From the NCBI RefSeq assembly GCF_015207285.1, contig NZ_JADEXD010000014.1, positions 1-58,391 on the forward strand: 58,391 bases of DNA, read 5' to 3'. Both the position numbers and the translations under genes were made by a program. Numbering within the stretch: position 1 is the stretch's first letter; each line of letters opens with the position of its first letter. The notes under the pieces are model-generated. The model did not search any database, was not told the DNA's origin, and saw nothing but the letters and a program-made list of their open reading frames with translations. This document shows, piece by piece, positions 18,251 through 27,011 of the stretch. Source of the DNA: Tychonema sp. LEGE 07203 (GTDB lineage Bacteria > Cyanobacteriota > Cyanobacteriia > Cyanobacteriales > Microcoleaceae).

Positions 18251-18324
18251 TATCGGAATGATTAAACCACAGAGGGCACAGAGGACACAGAGAAAGAGAA
18301 GAGAGAGAGATAATAATTCCGATA
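18251..18324. repeat. repeat with 9-bp inverted ends and CACAGAGG motifs
   Basis: TATCGGAAT (18251-18259) and ATTCCGATA (18316-18324) bracket a purine-rich interior with CACAGAGGGCACAGAGG, a motif widespread as an intergenic repeat in cyanobacteria. The 17980-18527 gap holds this element and no convincing gene. The minus-strand reading frame across 17948-18175 has no start signal or homology I can recognise. Confidence 0.5.
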
Positions 18325-18527
18325 TCAACTGATTAGATATGACTTCTAAGCTGTTCAGGATATAAATTGTAGAGTCGTTTAGTCTTCCCCGAAGGAAGTC
18401 ATAAAAATTGACTGTAAGATTTAGACAGACAACAGCTTACTTCAGCAAAACAAGCTCTATTTTAGAGTCTTTATTTTCTGATTTAGTGTCCTTTTTTTTC
18501 TTGTATTTTGTATGATGGGAGTAACAA

Positions 18528-19163
18528 ATGGTTAAACAAAATAGAGTTAAGCAACAAACAGCAGGCACCCAAAAGATTGTCAACCCCCCGGTTTGGTTAA
18601 ATCAACTTGGTTACTGGTTTCGCATTGGTTTGACAGTTTTTACCGCCCTGTCGCTATTATTGGGGACAGTTGCTTGCACGAATTCTAGTTCAGCAACAAC
18701 CGCACCAGCTTCTTGGCAACAAGCTTTGCGAGTCACTCCAAAAGAAACTTTAACCCTTATCGTAAAGGAACACAGCAGCCTTCCAGAACTCAAAGTAGCG
18801 GCTGGGCAAAGTGCAGCAGCGGAAGCAATTAAGAGAATGCGAGTGTGGCAAGTTAATGGCTCGGTAGGACGGCTGAACCTTTATGATTTCAATAATTCCA
18901 CTCTGTGCGGCACAAAAGGCTGCCTTTATGTTGGCTACTTAATTCCTAATGATTCAAGTCAAATGCCAACAGAAGTATTTGCAGCTTATCTCGACCCCCA
19001 TAAACCGCCGAAAACTCCTTTGTTTGAGGCTGACAGTTCCTCGCACGAGGGTTTGCCTTGTCTAGGAGTGAATCAGCTTTCCAAAGAAGGCCGCCGCCAG
19101 CTTCAATTTTGCTACGACGGCCTTACCTATCAACTTGCTGACAGCCAGCTTTTCAGTAGTTAG
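18528..19163 (+). CDS. lipoprotein of the transfer region, 211 aa
   Basis: The ATG at 18528 has a good ribosome-binding site (ATGGGAG). After a hydrophobic segment (IGLTVFTALSLLLGTVAC) the protein carries a lipobox, LGTVAC, near residue 50. This predicts cleavage and lipidation at the cysteine and a periplasmic mature part. The mature domain has four cysteines (TLCGTKGCLYVGY, LPCLG, FCYDG) that could form disulfides. The position between the secreted hydrolase and the coupling ATPase suggests an accessory lipoprotein of a type IV transfer apparatus, but there is no clear VirB7 similarity. Confidence 0.7.
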   Translation: MVKQNRVKQQTAGTQKIVNPPVWLNQLGYWFRIGLTVFTALSLLLGTVACTNSSSATTAPASWQQALRVTPKETLTLIVKEHSSLPELKVAAGQSAAAEAIKRMRVWQVNGSVGRLNLYDFNNSTLCGTKGCLYVGYLIPNDSSQMPTEVFAAYLDPHKPPKTPLFEADSSSHEGLPCLGVNQLSKEGRRQLQFCYDGLTYQLADSQLFSS

Positions 19164-19166
19164 TGT

Positions 19167-20231
19167 TTAGTAGTCTGCGGGTTCATCGAAGTCAAAATCT
19201 TCTGCTGAATCAACCTCAACTTCAACCTCAGCAGCCTCGGAAAATTCATCTAATTCCTCTAATTCTGAGTCTGTTCCTCCTTCAACTTGTGCAATTTTGC
19301 GAGGGGGTGACAATTTACCTCGATTTTTGCGGTTAGTTACGCTTTCTGGCAATGCCTGGACTTCAGGTTCCGCACCAGCAGCTATAGCTGGCAACCCGGC
19401 ATCGCTAGCCTCAATGAAACCAGCAATGTTATTGTGCAGTCCCCAAATCAATTTCTTTTGTGGTTTTTGACCGAGAAATAGCTTGTGAAAATTAGCATCA
19501 GTTGGCTGAGTAATGCTGTGAGTTTTGCAGCAAAACGATTTATTTTTGCCTTCCCCTTCTTTAAGAGCTCTAAACTCGACATTCAACACTCCCAAAGAGC
19601 GCCACTTGTCATTTTTACCGCTGTAATCTCTCCCAAAGCAATCAGCAAATGCCCGTTCCAAATTGCGGTAAAATTCTTCTCTAGCGCTCTTAAAGCTCCA
19701 GAGGGCTACATTTTTGAAGCGGACGACAATCGGTACCTGATGCAGGGGTTGGTTTTTGGGATTTAGAAAGATGAGAGCGTGTTCGGAACACACTTCCTGC
19801 GTCTTTTTATCGAGGGAATCGCGATATTCGTCGTAAAGCCCAATAAAACTACCTGCTAATTCTCCATTTTCTTCAATATCTTTGTAGCGGATGTACTCAG
19901 GCACAAAAGCTAATACCAACATTCTCGCTTTTGGGAGCAGTAAGCCTGTCACTTCTTCGCTTAGTTCGACCGTTGTCAATTCCTCAACATTAGGCATTAC
20001 GTGCCATTCCGCTTTGACAAGCTGGTCGTTCGGGAGCAAAATACCTGCTGGGTTATCGTTAATCACGATTCCATAGGGCAAAGAGGGCTTGCGAGTTTGG
20101 TTGTATTCACTGTTGAATAGCTCCGGATCTATCTCGTAATAATCAGCACTCTTGTTCTTTTGCGTGTTGGACTTTCCACTAGAATTCTGTACTGTCTTAC
20201 TTGGAGATTTCGCGTTATTGCTTCTTACCAT
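19167..20231 (-). CDS. acidic-tailed DUF5895-like protein, candidate ssDNA-binding protein
   Basis: A 354-aa protein. It has a basic disordered N-terminus (1-30), a folded domain (about 35-260, starting DYYEIDPELFNSEYNQTRKP), then a linker and a strongly acidic end (EVEVEVDSAEDFDFDEPADY). From memory it matches a cyanobacterial plasmid family catalogued as DUF5895; I could not check. A globular domain with an acidic tail ending in an aromatic residue is the layout of T7 gp2.5, T4 gp32 and SSB proteins, so a single-stranded DNA-binding role is a reasonable guess. The start ATG 20231 is 35 nt downstream of a leader hairpin (GGC-TATC-GCC in gene sense) of the type found at dnaX and dnaN. It is divergent from the coupling ATPase gene. 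Confidence 0.75.
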   Translation of the reverse strand: MVRSNNAKSPSKTVQNSSGKSNTQKNKSADYYEIDPELFNSEYNQTRKPSLPYGIVINDNPAGILLPNDQLVKAEWHVMPNVEELTTVELSEEVTGLLLPKARMLVLAFVPEYIRYKDIEENGELAGSFIGLYDEYRDSLDKKTQEVCSEHALIFLNPKNQPLHQVPIVVRFKNVALWSFKSAREEFYRNLERAFADCFGRDYSGKNDKWRSLGVLNVEFRALKEGEGKNKSFCCKTHSITQPTDANFHKLFLGQKPQKKLIWGLHNNIAGFIEASDAGLPAIAAGAEPEVQALPESVTNRKNRGKLSPPRKIAQVEGGTDSELEELDEFSEAAEVEVEVDSAEDFDFDEPADY

Positions 20232-20265
20232 TGTTTACCTATTTTTGTCATTGTCTCCCCCTTGA

Positions 20266-20283
20266 GGCGATAGCCGCTATCGG
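20266..20283. promoter_or_regulatory. divergent leader hairpins between DUF5895-like and traG/virD4-like genes
   Basis: GGC-GATA-GCC (20266-20275) lies 35 nt upstream of the minus-strand start at 20231. The overlapping CCG-CTAT-CGG (20274-20283) lies 32 nt upstream of the plus-strand start at 20315. Each reads CTATCG in the sense of its own gene. Both match the leader-hairpin family. Confidence 0.55.
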
Positions 20284-20314
20284 AAACATTTAGTTTTTTT
20301 TATACCTAAAAAAA

Positions 20315-22249
20315 ATGAACAATTTGCAATTTCTGCCTAAAATTAACAAAGCTACCTTGATACCAATGGCAGTTCAACCTCCTAAACGTTCGTTAACTAG
20401 CATAGATTTTGGCGGGTTGTTGGGTCAGTTTATGAAGCCAGAGGGACTGGCAATGTTAGGGCTAATGGCAGGCTTACTTATTGCTTCCAAATTAGTTGGA
20501 AACGGGAAAGGTAAAATTACCTCCGGGCGGCTGTGCGGGACAGCAGAAAAATTGGCAGCCACAGGCTCTGCCCTCAAGCAAATGAAAGAAAAAAAACGGC
20601 AGCCCGTTACTTTGTGGAGCGGTACGCCGAGTTATTGGTTTAAAGGTTGTCAGGGATTGAGTGCTCGATTGCAAACGCTATTAGGTGCAAATCCGACGGT
20701 TTGGTTTCCCCACGCAGAACGCGGAACTTTAGTCATTGGTGCTCCGGGTTCTGGCAAAACATTCAGCGTCATTGACCGGATGGTTGAAAGTGCATTCCAG
20801 CAAGGTTTTCCTGCCATTATTTACGACAAAAAAGGAGACCAGATGAAAGTGCTTGCACCCCTTGCAGTGCGCTATGGCTACGATGTGCAAGTGTTTGCGC
20901 CAGGGGAAGCTTACAGCGGCACTATCAATCCTCTGGATTTTATGAGAGATGCACAAGATGCAGTAATGGCAGCAGAAATTGGACAAGTTATTGCTCGAAA
21001 TGCTAGTCCGGGGGATAGTAAAGGCAATGAGTTTTTTGAGAAAGCAGGCGAGTTGATGGCGAAGGGTTTAGTGCAGTTGGCAAAAAGCAGTCCTTACCCG
21101 GATTTAGCTTTTGTGTACGCAATTATTCAACTGCCTGATTTGGTCAAGCGCATCGACCACGCCGTTCACCGACCCGACGGTCATCCCCTCAAAATGGACA
21201 GGTGGATTGCCTCTAGTTTTTCGCAGTTATTAAGTTCAAAAGATGCTGAAAAAACAGTGGCGGGCATTAAGGCAACCGCAGAGGCAACCTACTCCAGTTT
21301 CATTCAAAAAGATTTGCTGCGGGCATTTATTGGTCGCAGCACCATTCCGATTGCTTTAGAAGGCAAAAAGTGCATTATTTTCAAATTAGATGACCAAAGA
21401 CGCACTGTAGTGGGGCCGCTGTTAGCTGCTGCTATTCACTTATGTGTGGTGTCTAATTTGAGTCGGGTACGTTCTGACCCATTTTTGTACTGCTTAGACG
21501 AGTTTCCGTCTCTCAAGTTCGACAGAATGGATCAGTGGGCTAACGAATATCGTTCTGCTGGCGGCGTACCGATTGTTGGCATTCAATCGCTCAATCAACT
21601 CTATAATCTCTATGGGGATAAAAAAGGGGCTGCGATCGCCAGTGCTCTGTCAACTCATGTCCTCTTCAACCCCGGCGATTTTGAGACAGCCGAAAAATAC
21701 TCTAAGCGTTACGGTGAAGTGGAAGTGTTGGTAAAAAATCGATCGACCGGCAGTTCGACGGGGCAGCAAACGAGCCGTTCTGTCAACTGGAGCGAACAGT
21801 TGCAAAAAAAACCGCTGATTAGTCCTGACGAAATTCTGAGGTTTCCTCAAGGCAAGTGCGTCATCACTTCACCGGCTTACGCAACGGGGACGGAAGCTTT
21901 ATTTCCCTACCCTCTCAAGATTCCGGTGCGGCCCGGCGACATAAAGCGAGCTAAAGAATCTGAAGAACTGTGGGACAGCAGCATCAGACCGCAGCTTGAA
22001 AGGCGGGCGAAAGCTTTGTCAGTAGAGCAGCAGACGGGTAAACTGCTCAATATAGATGAAGAGCTGGATCAGCGGATTCGATTCGCTCGGGCATTGCTGC
22101 CACATCCGAACGATCCAGAAGAACCCGTGACTGTGGCTGATGTTGAGTCGCCTGTTAATGCTGCTGGTGCGAACAGTGCGGCTGAGAAAATAGCGGTTGG
22201 CAATATTCGGAAAAAACTCAAAACTCTGTCCTTTGGTGGCGATAGATGA
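20315..22249 (+). CDS. type IV coupling protein, VirD4/TraG family ATPase
   Basis: A 644-aa protein with a hydrophobic N-terminal segment (MLGLMAGLLIASKLV, near 47-61) for membrane anchoring. Walker A GAPGSGKT is at about 143-150. Walker B is FLYCLDEF, near 389. The conserved IQSLNQL stretch typical of TraG/VirD4/TraD proteins is also present. It would link plasmid DNA to a type IV secretion channel during conjugation. The other mating-pair proteins and a relaxase are not in this window. The stop overlaps the start of the histidine kinase by 4 nt (ATGA), an unusual coupling of transfer and signalling genes. Confidence 0.9.
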   Translation: MNNLQFLPKINKATLIPMAVQPPKRSLTSIDFGGLLGQFMKPEGLAMLGLMAGLLIASKLVGNGKGKITSGRLCGTAEKLAATGSALKQMKEKKRQPVTLWSGTPSYWFKGCQGLSARLQTLLGANPTVWFPHAERGTLVIGAPGSGKTFSVIDRMVESAFQQGFPAIIYDKKGDQMKVLAPLAVRYGYDVQVFAPGEAYSGTINPLDFMRDAQDAVMAAEIGQVIARNASPGDSKGNEFFEKAGELMAKGLVQLAKSSPYPDLAFVYAIIQLPDLVKRIDHAVHRPDGHPLKMDRWIASSFSQLLSSKDAEKTVAGIKATAEATYSSFIQKDLLRAFIGRSTIPIALEGKKCIIFKLDDQRRTVVGPLLAAAIHLCVVSNLSRVRSDPFLYCLDEFPSLKFDRMDQWANEYRSAGGVPIVGIQSLNQLYNLYGDKKGAAIASALSTHVLFNPGDFETAEKYSKRYGEVEVLVKNRSTGSSTGQQTSRSVNWSEQLQKKPLISPDEILRFPQGKCVITSPAYATGTEALFPYPLKIPVRPGDIKRAKESEELWDSSIRPQLERRAKALSVEQQTGKLLNIDEELDQRIRFARALLPHPNDPEEPVTVADVESPVNAAGANSAAEKIAVGNIRKKLKTLSFGGDR

Positions 22250-23409
22250 TGGAGCAAACTAAACAATTTTTGGCTGACATTTTGATTGTTGACGATATTC
22301 CCGCTAACATTCAACTACTTTCTCAATTGCTAATTGAAAACGGTTACAAAGTCAGGAAGTTGATTAGTGGACAGCGAGCTTTAAAAGCAGTAGAGTTGCA
22401 AGCGCCCGACTTGATTTTGCTAGACATAAAAATGCCCGGTATGGATGGTTATGAAGTCTGTCGTCAACTTAAAGCATCTGAAGCTACTTGTGATATCCCT
22501 ATAATTTTTATCAGCGCTTTAGATGACGTATTTGACAAAGTAAAAGGGTTTGAGGCGGGCGGTGCTGACTACATTATAAAACCTTTTGAGCCTGTTGAAG
22601 TGTTAGCGCGGGTATCTGCCCAACTTAAAATGCAGCGTTTACAGCAACAACTTCGCTGCGCTAACGTGCAATTGGCTACACAAAATGTTCAGCTCAGCCA
22701 AGAAATTCAAGAAAGACAGCAAGCAGAAACCAATTTAAGAATGCTGTTGCACGCTGTTTCGCACGATTTGCGCTCGCCTCTATCGGGAATGTCGCTGCTG
22801 CTGCGAAGTCGCCTCAATGATGCTGGCAGTAACATTGCTATTGATAGGCGGACTATGGAGGTTATGGTGCAAAGTTGTTCGCGCCAACTCCAGTTGATTG
22901 AGTCACTAACAGCAACACAACAGTTTGATGTGAAAAGTGCTTCTTTAGCCATGAAGCCGCTGTCGCTGCCCACTTTAGTCCAAAATATTCTTATTGAAAG
23001 ATTACCAATTCTCAACCAGCATCGAGTCAAGGTTAAGCAGCTTTTTGCAGCCGATTTGCCTTTAGTCAATGCTGATGCCCAGCAGCTCTGGCGGGTGTTT
23101 GGCAATCTGATCGACAATGCTGTTAAATACAATCAGTCTGGGTTTATTTTGACTGTAGAAGCTAAAAAGGAAGGTGAGATGGTTCGCTGTACGGTTGCAG
23201 ACAATGGGGCAGGAATTTCTCTTCAGCAATGTGCAAGATTATTCGAGCCTTATACGAGGGGAGTTGGAGTTAGTTTAAGGCAAGGGTTGGGATTGGGACT
23301 TTACATTTGCAGGCAAATTGTTGAGGCTCACGGCGGAGAGATTGGCGTTGATAGCGAATTGGGAAAAGGAGCGAGGTTTTGGTTGACATTGCCAAAGTTT
23401 GAAGATTGA
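22246..23409 (+). CDS. hybrid response regulator/histidine kinase
   Basis: A 387-aa protein. The N-terminal receiver domain has DD near 18-19, phospho-acceptor Asp in LLDIKMPG (near 60) and the conserved Lys in IIKPFE. A short coiled coil (about 128-165) leads to the kinase core, with H-box VSHDLRSPL (His near 173), N-box GNLIDNAVKY, G1 VADNGAGI and G2 RQGLGLGLYICRQ. There is no membrane segment, so the signal is cytoplasmic or comes from another kinase via the receiver. The start overlaps the end of the coupling ATPase gene. A NarL-type regulator is encoded convergently just downstream and is a plausible partner. Confidence 0.92.
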   Translation: MMEQTKQFLADILIVDDIPANIQLLSQLLIENGYKVRKLISGQRALKAVELQAPDLILLDIKMPGMDGYEVCRQLKASEATCDIPIIFISALDDVFDKVKGFEAGGADYIIKPFEPVEVLARVSAQLKMQRLQQQLRCANVQLATQNVQLSQEIQERQQAETNLRMLLHAVSHDLRSPLSGMSLLLRSRLNDAGSNIAIDRRTMEVMVQSCSRQLQLIESLTATQQFDVKSASLAMKPLSLPTLVQNILIERLPILNQHRVKVKQLFAADLPLVNADAQQLWRVFGNLIDNAVKYNQSGFILTVEAKKEGEMVRCTVADNGAGISLQQCARLFEPYTRGVGVSLRQGLGLGLYICRQIVEAHGGEIGVDSELGKGARFWLTLPKFED

Positions 23410-23490
23410 CAAGATGTCATAATTTGCTACGCGATAGCTACGCCTCAAAAACCACTTTTTTTAGAACAATTAGAAGCTGCATTCCAACGG

Positions 23491-24168
23491 CTAAACCAGC
23501 CCCAAACGCAGTGCTTTAACGGCAGCCTGGGTGCGATCGCTCGCTTCAAATTTAGCTATAATCATCTCTACATGACCTTTGGCGGTGTGGACGCTCATTC
23601 CTAGTTGAGCAGCGATTTGTTTATTGCTTTTACCCTCAACTAGCTGCTGCAAAACCTGCATTTCCCGTTCTGTCAGCTTGATGTCGTCATTCGCATAGCT
23701 TTCGGGCAGTGGCGTTTTGAGATTTTGCAGCACGCAGTCGGCAATCTTAGGGTCTAGGTAACTGCCACCTTCTTGCACAGTCGTAATCGCTGCTAGAAGT
23801 TGTTCTGCGTTAGTGCCTTTAACGCAGTAGCCGTGAGCGCCGCTTGACAAAGCCGCCATTACCTGAGTTGGATTGCTGTGGTGGGTGAGCATCAGGATGC
23901 GAGTATGTGGCAGTGCGGCTCTGATTTGCTGGGCGGCTGCAATACCGTCGATTCCGGGTAAGTCAATGTCCATCAGGGCGATGTCTGGTTGGTGTTGCAG
24001 TGCAGCACTGACGGCTTCGTTGCCGTTAACAGCTTGTGCGACAACTGTTAAATGGGTTTGGTTATTGAGGATATGCTGTAGACCGAGCTGCATCATCGGG
24101 TCATCTTCAACTATCAGGATGGTTTTTAGTTGGCTTGTTTTTGGTTGGGTGGCGGTAGTTGCAGTCAC
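23491..24168 (-). CDS. NarL/LuxR-family response regulator
   Basis: A 225-aa protein with an N-terminal receiver domain (VEDDPM, phospho-acceptor Asp in LMDIDLPG near 67, Lys in YCVKGTN) and a C-terminal LuxR-type helix-turn-helix (LTEREMQVLQQLVEGKSNKQIAAQLGMS...). All phosphorylation residues are present. It converges with the hybrid kinase gene, leaving 81 bp. Its promoter region contains strong inverted repeats (24191-24245 and 24228-24310) that may be its operator. It could control the transfer genes. Confidence 0.92.
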   Translation of the reverse strand: MTATTATQPKTSQLKTILIVEDDPMMQLGLQHILNNQTHLTVVAQAVNGNEAVSAALQHQPDIALMDIDLPGIDGIAAAQQIRAALPHTRILMLTHHSNPTQVMAALSSGAHGYCVKGTNAEQLLAAITTVQEGGSYLDPKIADCVLQNLKTPLPESYANDDIKLTEREMQVLQQLVEGKSNKQIAAQLGMSVHTAKGHVEMIIAKFEASDRTQAAVKALRLGLV

Positions 24169-24227
24169 GGCTAAGATTCCTACTACATTTTATCCATAGT
24201 CTATTGTTTTTCCTCATATTAAAGAGT

Positions 24228-24310
24228 GTCATCCTCCTATGGATAGAAGAAAAGTATTGATTTTTGGACAATTTCGTCGGAAGGTGGATGTCTCTCGATA
24301 GGAGGATGAC
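24228..24310. repeat. 83-bp element with perfect 13-bp inverted ends
   Basis: GTCATCCTCCTAT (24228-24240) and ATAGGAGGATGAC (24298-24310) are exact complements. A second pair, TATCCATAG (24191-24199) and CTATGGATA (24237-24245), overlaps the left arm. The element lies upstream of the NarL-type regulator gene and downstream of the 24328-25023 gene, so it could be an operator, an alternative-fold leader or a miniature element. Confidence 0.6.
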
Positions 24311-24327
24311 AATTAAATGTGAACTGA

Positions 24328-25023
24328 TTATATCGACACTTCGTTGATTTCATCCAAATTGACTTCATCCAAATTGATAGCTGTTGCTACTTCCTTCGGT
24401 TGAGGTGTTAGATGACCATTGAGCTTGATAACTGTTTGTTTTCTCTCTCGTTCAATGGTAGTCAAAAGCCAATTTTGAGTGTGTCGGTGTTGCTTGCTGT
24501 CCCAGGCAAACTGAACTTTTTCTGCTGGTTGAGTCGGGTGCAGTGCCAAAATAATCAGTTGCAGCTTGTGAGGCTCGATCTCGAAGAATTCGGCAGCTAC
24601 CCATAACTTAACTCGGTCTTGCCAAGTCAGTACAGGATGGCGAATCGCCCACTCAAATAGTCTGGGTGTTCCTTTGACTAAACCCACATTTGTACGGACT
24701 TGTATCACTTTAAATGGAGGAGAAGGGGAAGAATTTTCTTCTGTCACTCCCCTTTTTGTTCGGTCTAGTTTTGTTTGAAGTGGAATGTCAACAAACAGTT
24801 TTCGCTGCGGTAAAAACAGTGATGGCGATAGTTCTTGGAGCTGGAAAACCCACTGCTGGAACTGGGGGTAACTGTTGAGAATTGGCTCGACAGGTAATCC
24901 CATTAAAATTTGCTTGACAAGCAGTTGCAAGCGTTCTTGCAGATAGGAAGGAACAAGAGGTGGCTCTTGTAGTGGGCTAGTATGAATAGTTTGATTGAGG
25001 TCGGATAGAGTAAGGAGGTACAT
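24328..25023 (-). CDS. hypothetical cyanobacterial protein, 231 aa
   Basis: I recognise no domain. The centre contains WVFQLQELSPSLFLPQRKLF and a compact region near 120-200 (WAIRHPVLTWQDRVKLWVAAEFFEI then VQFAWDSKQHRHTQNWL). The C-terminus ends with a near repeat NLDEVNLDEINEV, encoded by a short direct repeat at about 24345-24375. The start ATG is at 25023, preceded by an 8-bp inverted repeat (TTGCTCAG/CTGAGCAA). It is followed by the regulatory element at 24228-24310. Confidence 0.65.
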   Translation of the reverse strand: MYLLTLSDLNQTIHTSPLQEPPLVPSYLQERLQLLVKQILMGLPVEPILNSYPQFQQWVFQLQELSPSLFLPQRKLFVDIPLQTKLDRTKRGVTEENSSPSPPFKVIQVRTNVGLVKGTPRLFEWAIRHPVLTWQDRVKLWVAAEFFEIEPHKLQLIILALHPTQPAEKVQFAWDSKQHRHTQNWLLTTIERERKQTVIKLNGHLTPQPKEVATAINLDEVNLDEINEVSI

Positions 25024-25151
25024 TGCTCAGAGCATAAAAGACTGAGCAATAGCGGCGATCGCCAGAAGTCAGGGGGGAATGGAGAATGAGACGCTGACTT
25101 TTCCGGCTTCTCAACCGAAAACCGTGAGGGTGTAGGCTGCTTGTTACCTAA

Positions 25152-25583
25152 TTATACAAGTTTGGCTAAAAATGCTACTGATGAAGAAATGATATCGGCA
25201 ATATCATCTGGATCGAGGGAATAAATCTTTGCTAAAACTTCTTTTTTAATTTTTTCAGAGCCTATCCTCTTGCTGCCACTCACTTGACCGATCGCCACCT
25301 CATCCAAACCGCGTTGATAAACTGATAGGGATATTTCTCCATCCAAATAAAGTTGCAGAGTCTTGGTACTGCCACCGCTTAACTTTGCCAGTTGCCGAAA
25401 GTTCTTAGAATCGGATTCGGGTATTGTTTTCCCCTTTAACCACCGATATACGGTTGAAAAATCTACTCCGATAGCGGACGCTAAAGCGCTTTGAGTCCAG
25501 CCTTCTTTCAGCAGCAGCTCGATCAACTGAGTCAGCCGCTTTTGGCGATCGAGTATAAGAGAAGATACAGAGCTAACAGTCAC
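25152..25583 (-). CDS. helix-turn-helix (Cro/C1-type) transcriptional regulator
   Basis: A 143-aa protein starting at GTG 25583. Residues about 15-70 form an XRE-type helix-turn-helix (GWTQSALASAIGVDFSTVYRWLKGKTIPES), with the recognition helix at VDFSTVYRWL. The C-terminal half (about 75-143) is helical and unclassified. Its start codon lies directly beside the tnpB remnant on the opposite strand. A regulator of a plasmid maintenance or transfer function is likely; the target is unknown. Confidence 0.8.
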   Translation of the reverse strand: MTVSSVSSLILDRQKRLTQLIELLLKEGWTQSALASAIGVDFSTVYRWLKGKTIPESDSKNFRQLAKLSGGSTKTLQLYLDGEISLSVYQRGLDEVAIGQVSGSKRIGSEKIKKEVLAKIYSLDPDDIADIISSSVAFLAKLV

Positions 25584-25599
25584 AATTGCTTACCGAAAA

Positions 25600-25766
25600 T
25601 TTAGGTTTAAAGTCCTGGGGCACACGGGAACTAACGCCCTTGCGAGACACCGACAAGAGTTGGGCTGAGGAGACTCCTCCGAGTGTAAGCCGAGTAGTGG
25701 AAAGAGGAAGCCCAAAGAGTGGTCTTGGGAATCCCCGCGCGCGAACGCACCCGGAGGATGTCAACT
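25600..25766 (+). pseudogene. 3' remnant of a tnpB gene with omega-RNA-like end
   Basis: One frame reads KVLGHTGTNAL and the next reads RDTDKSWAEETPPSVSRVV, which together resemble the end of cyanobacterial TnpB proteins broken by a one-base frameshift. The sequence then runs through GGAATCCCCGCGC to GGAGGATGTCAA, the usual right end of IS200/IS605-type elements. In such elements this stretch encodes the guide-RNA scaffold (omega-RNA). The rest of tnpB and any tnpA are absent. The family call is from memory of typical ends. Confidence 0.55.
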
Positions 25767-25937
25767 AACGCTTTTACCGTACACTATTTTACTTTCTGCT
25801 GCGTTGAAGCCGATACTTTTTCGCTATTTTACGCCCTTTCTACAAAATTTGAGCCATCAAAGCCTTAATCGATTACGCAACTATCCTTGCATTATGCAAT
25901 ACTTAATCTTGCACCGCGCAAGACGGACGGAACATCA

Positions 25938-26999
25938 ATGTCAACCTCCAAAACAGTTCGCGGTTCTGATGCACATAACTTCTCTGTTGTTCGCAGCGCT
26001 GAACTCACTGCGAGAGTTGCACAGGACTGCCAGCTAAACAAAGCCGACGCTAAAGATTTGTCTGCCCAGAGCACGCTCACTGATGCTGAAGCATTAGAAT
26101 TAAGCAGCTTGGAAGCGAAAGTCGAACGGAGCTTGAAAGCTTTTTGGGAAATAGGGCAAGCTTTGCGCCATATCCGCGATCGGCGTCTCTACCGACAAGA
26201 CTTCTCGACTTTTGAAGACTATTGCACTAAGCGGTGGGAAATGTCTCGTCGCTCAGCTTACCAATTGATCGAGGCGGCAACCGTCTATGAAAATGTGCGC
26301 CATGGCGCACAAATCCTTCCCGCCAATGAGCGCCAAGTTCGCCCTCTAACAGCACTACCCTCCCAAGAGCAGCCTAGGGCTTGGGCCCAAGCCGTTTCTA
26401 CTGCTCCGAACGGCAAACTTACGGCTTTTCACGTTGCCCAAGTTGTTGAAGAACACCAGAAAAAAATTTCGAGGAATAAGTCTAACAACGAGAGCAGTTC
26501 CAAAAACCAACGAACTCAAACAGCCAATCATCCGTCAAACCGTGAAATTTCAGCATCCACTCAAAAGAATGCTGGGGAATTGGGAGCAACATCCAGTCAG
26601 AAAGAAACTCCATGCCGAAGCTGCTGGAATTGCTATCATTGCAGTTTTGAGCCTGTTCAAGACGACCCTCACAGTTTTTATTGTCAAAAGCTAGGCAAAC
26701 TAAGCTTTATTGAGAAAGATGGTAACGAACGAGGATCTAAATGTAAATTGTGGCTCGATCGATGGATCGAGCCAGAGTTAGTCAAAAAGGCAAAACGAGC
26801 CCAACGAGATACTTTTACCTTAACTATACAGCTCCCGATACACCTGCAAGCCCAGATGCAAGATGTGGCTAAAACTCAAGGGCTGGCTGTAGTAGATTGG
26901 GCAGCACAAGTCCTCAAAGCAGCAGCTTCTACAATCAGTTTTGCTTCTGAAGTCCAGCCTACTCATAACATTACGCTCGCCGCCACAAGTGAGAATTAG
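25938..26999 (+). CDS. plasmid DNA-binding/partition-like protein with Cys cluster
   Basis: A 353-aa protein from ATG 25938; a TTG at 25887 would add 17 residues. Residues about 40-130 (IGQALRHIRDRRLYRQ, FSTFEDYCTKRWEMSRRSAY, then ERQVRPL) resemble the helical DNA-binding region of plasmid-borne proteins related to ParB/KorB regulators. Residues about 215-265 hold a cysteine cluster (CRSCWNCYHC, FYCQ, SKCKLW) able to bind zinc. A disordered Ser/Asn/Lys-rich linker joins the two. The C-terminal part (TLTIQLPIHLQAQMQDVAK) may be ribbon-helix-like. The likely role is partition, copy control or recruitment to plasmid DNA. It may be involved in plasmid stability, but no ParA gene is in the window. 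Confidence 0.6.
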   Translation: MSTSKTVRGSDAHNFSVVRSAELTARVAQDCQLNKADAKDLSAQSTLTDAEALELSSLEAKVERSLKAFWEIGQALRHIRDRRLYRQDFSTFEDYCTKRWEMSRRSAYQLIEAATVYENVRHGAQILPANERQVRPLTALPSQEQPRAWAQAVSTAPNGKLTAFHVAQVVEEHQKKISRNKSNNESSSKNQRTQTANHPSNREISASTQKNAGELGATSSQKETPCRSCWNCYHCSFEPVQDDPHSFYCQKLGKLSFIEKDGNERGSKCKLWLDRWIEPELVKKAKRAQRDTFTLTIQLPIHLQAQMQDVAKTQGLAVVDWAAQVLKAAASTISFASEVQPTHNITLAATSEN

Positions 27000-27011
27000 G
27001 TACGTATTGGG

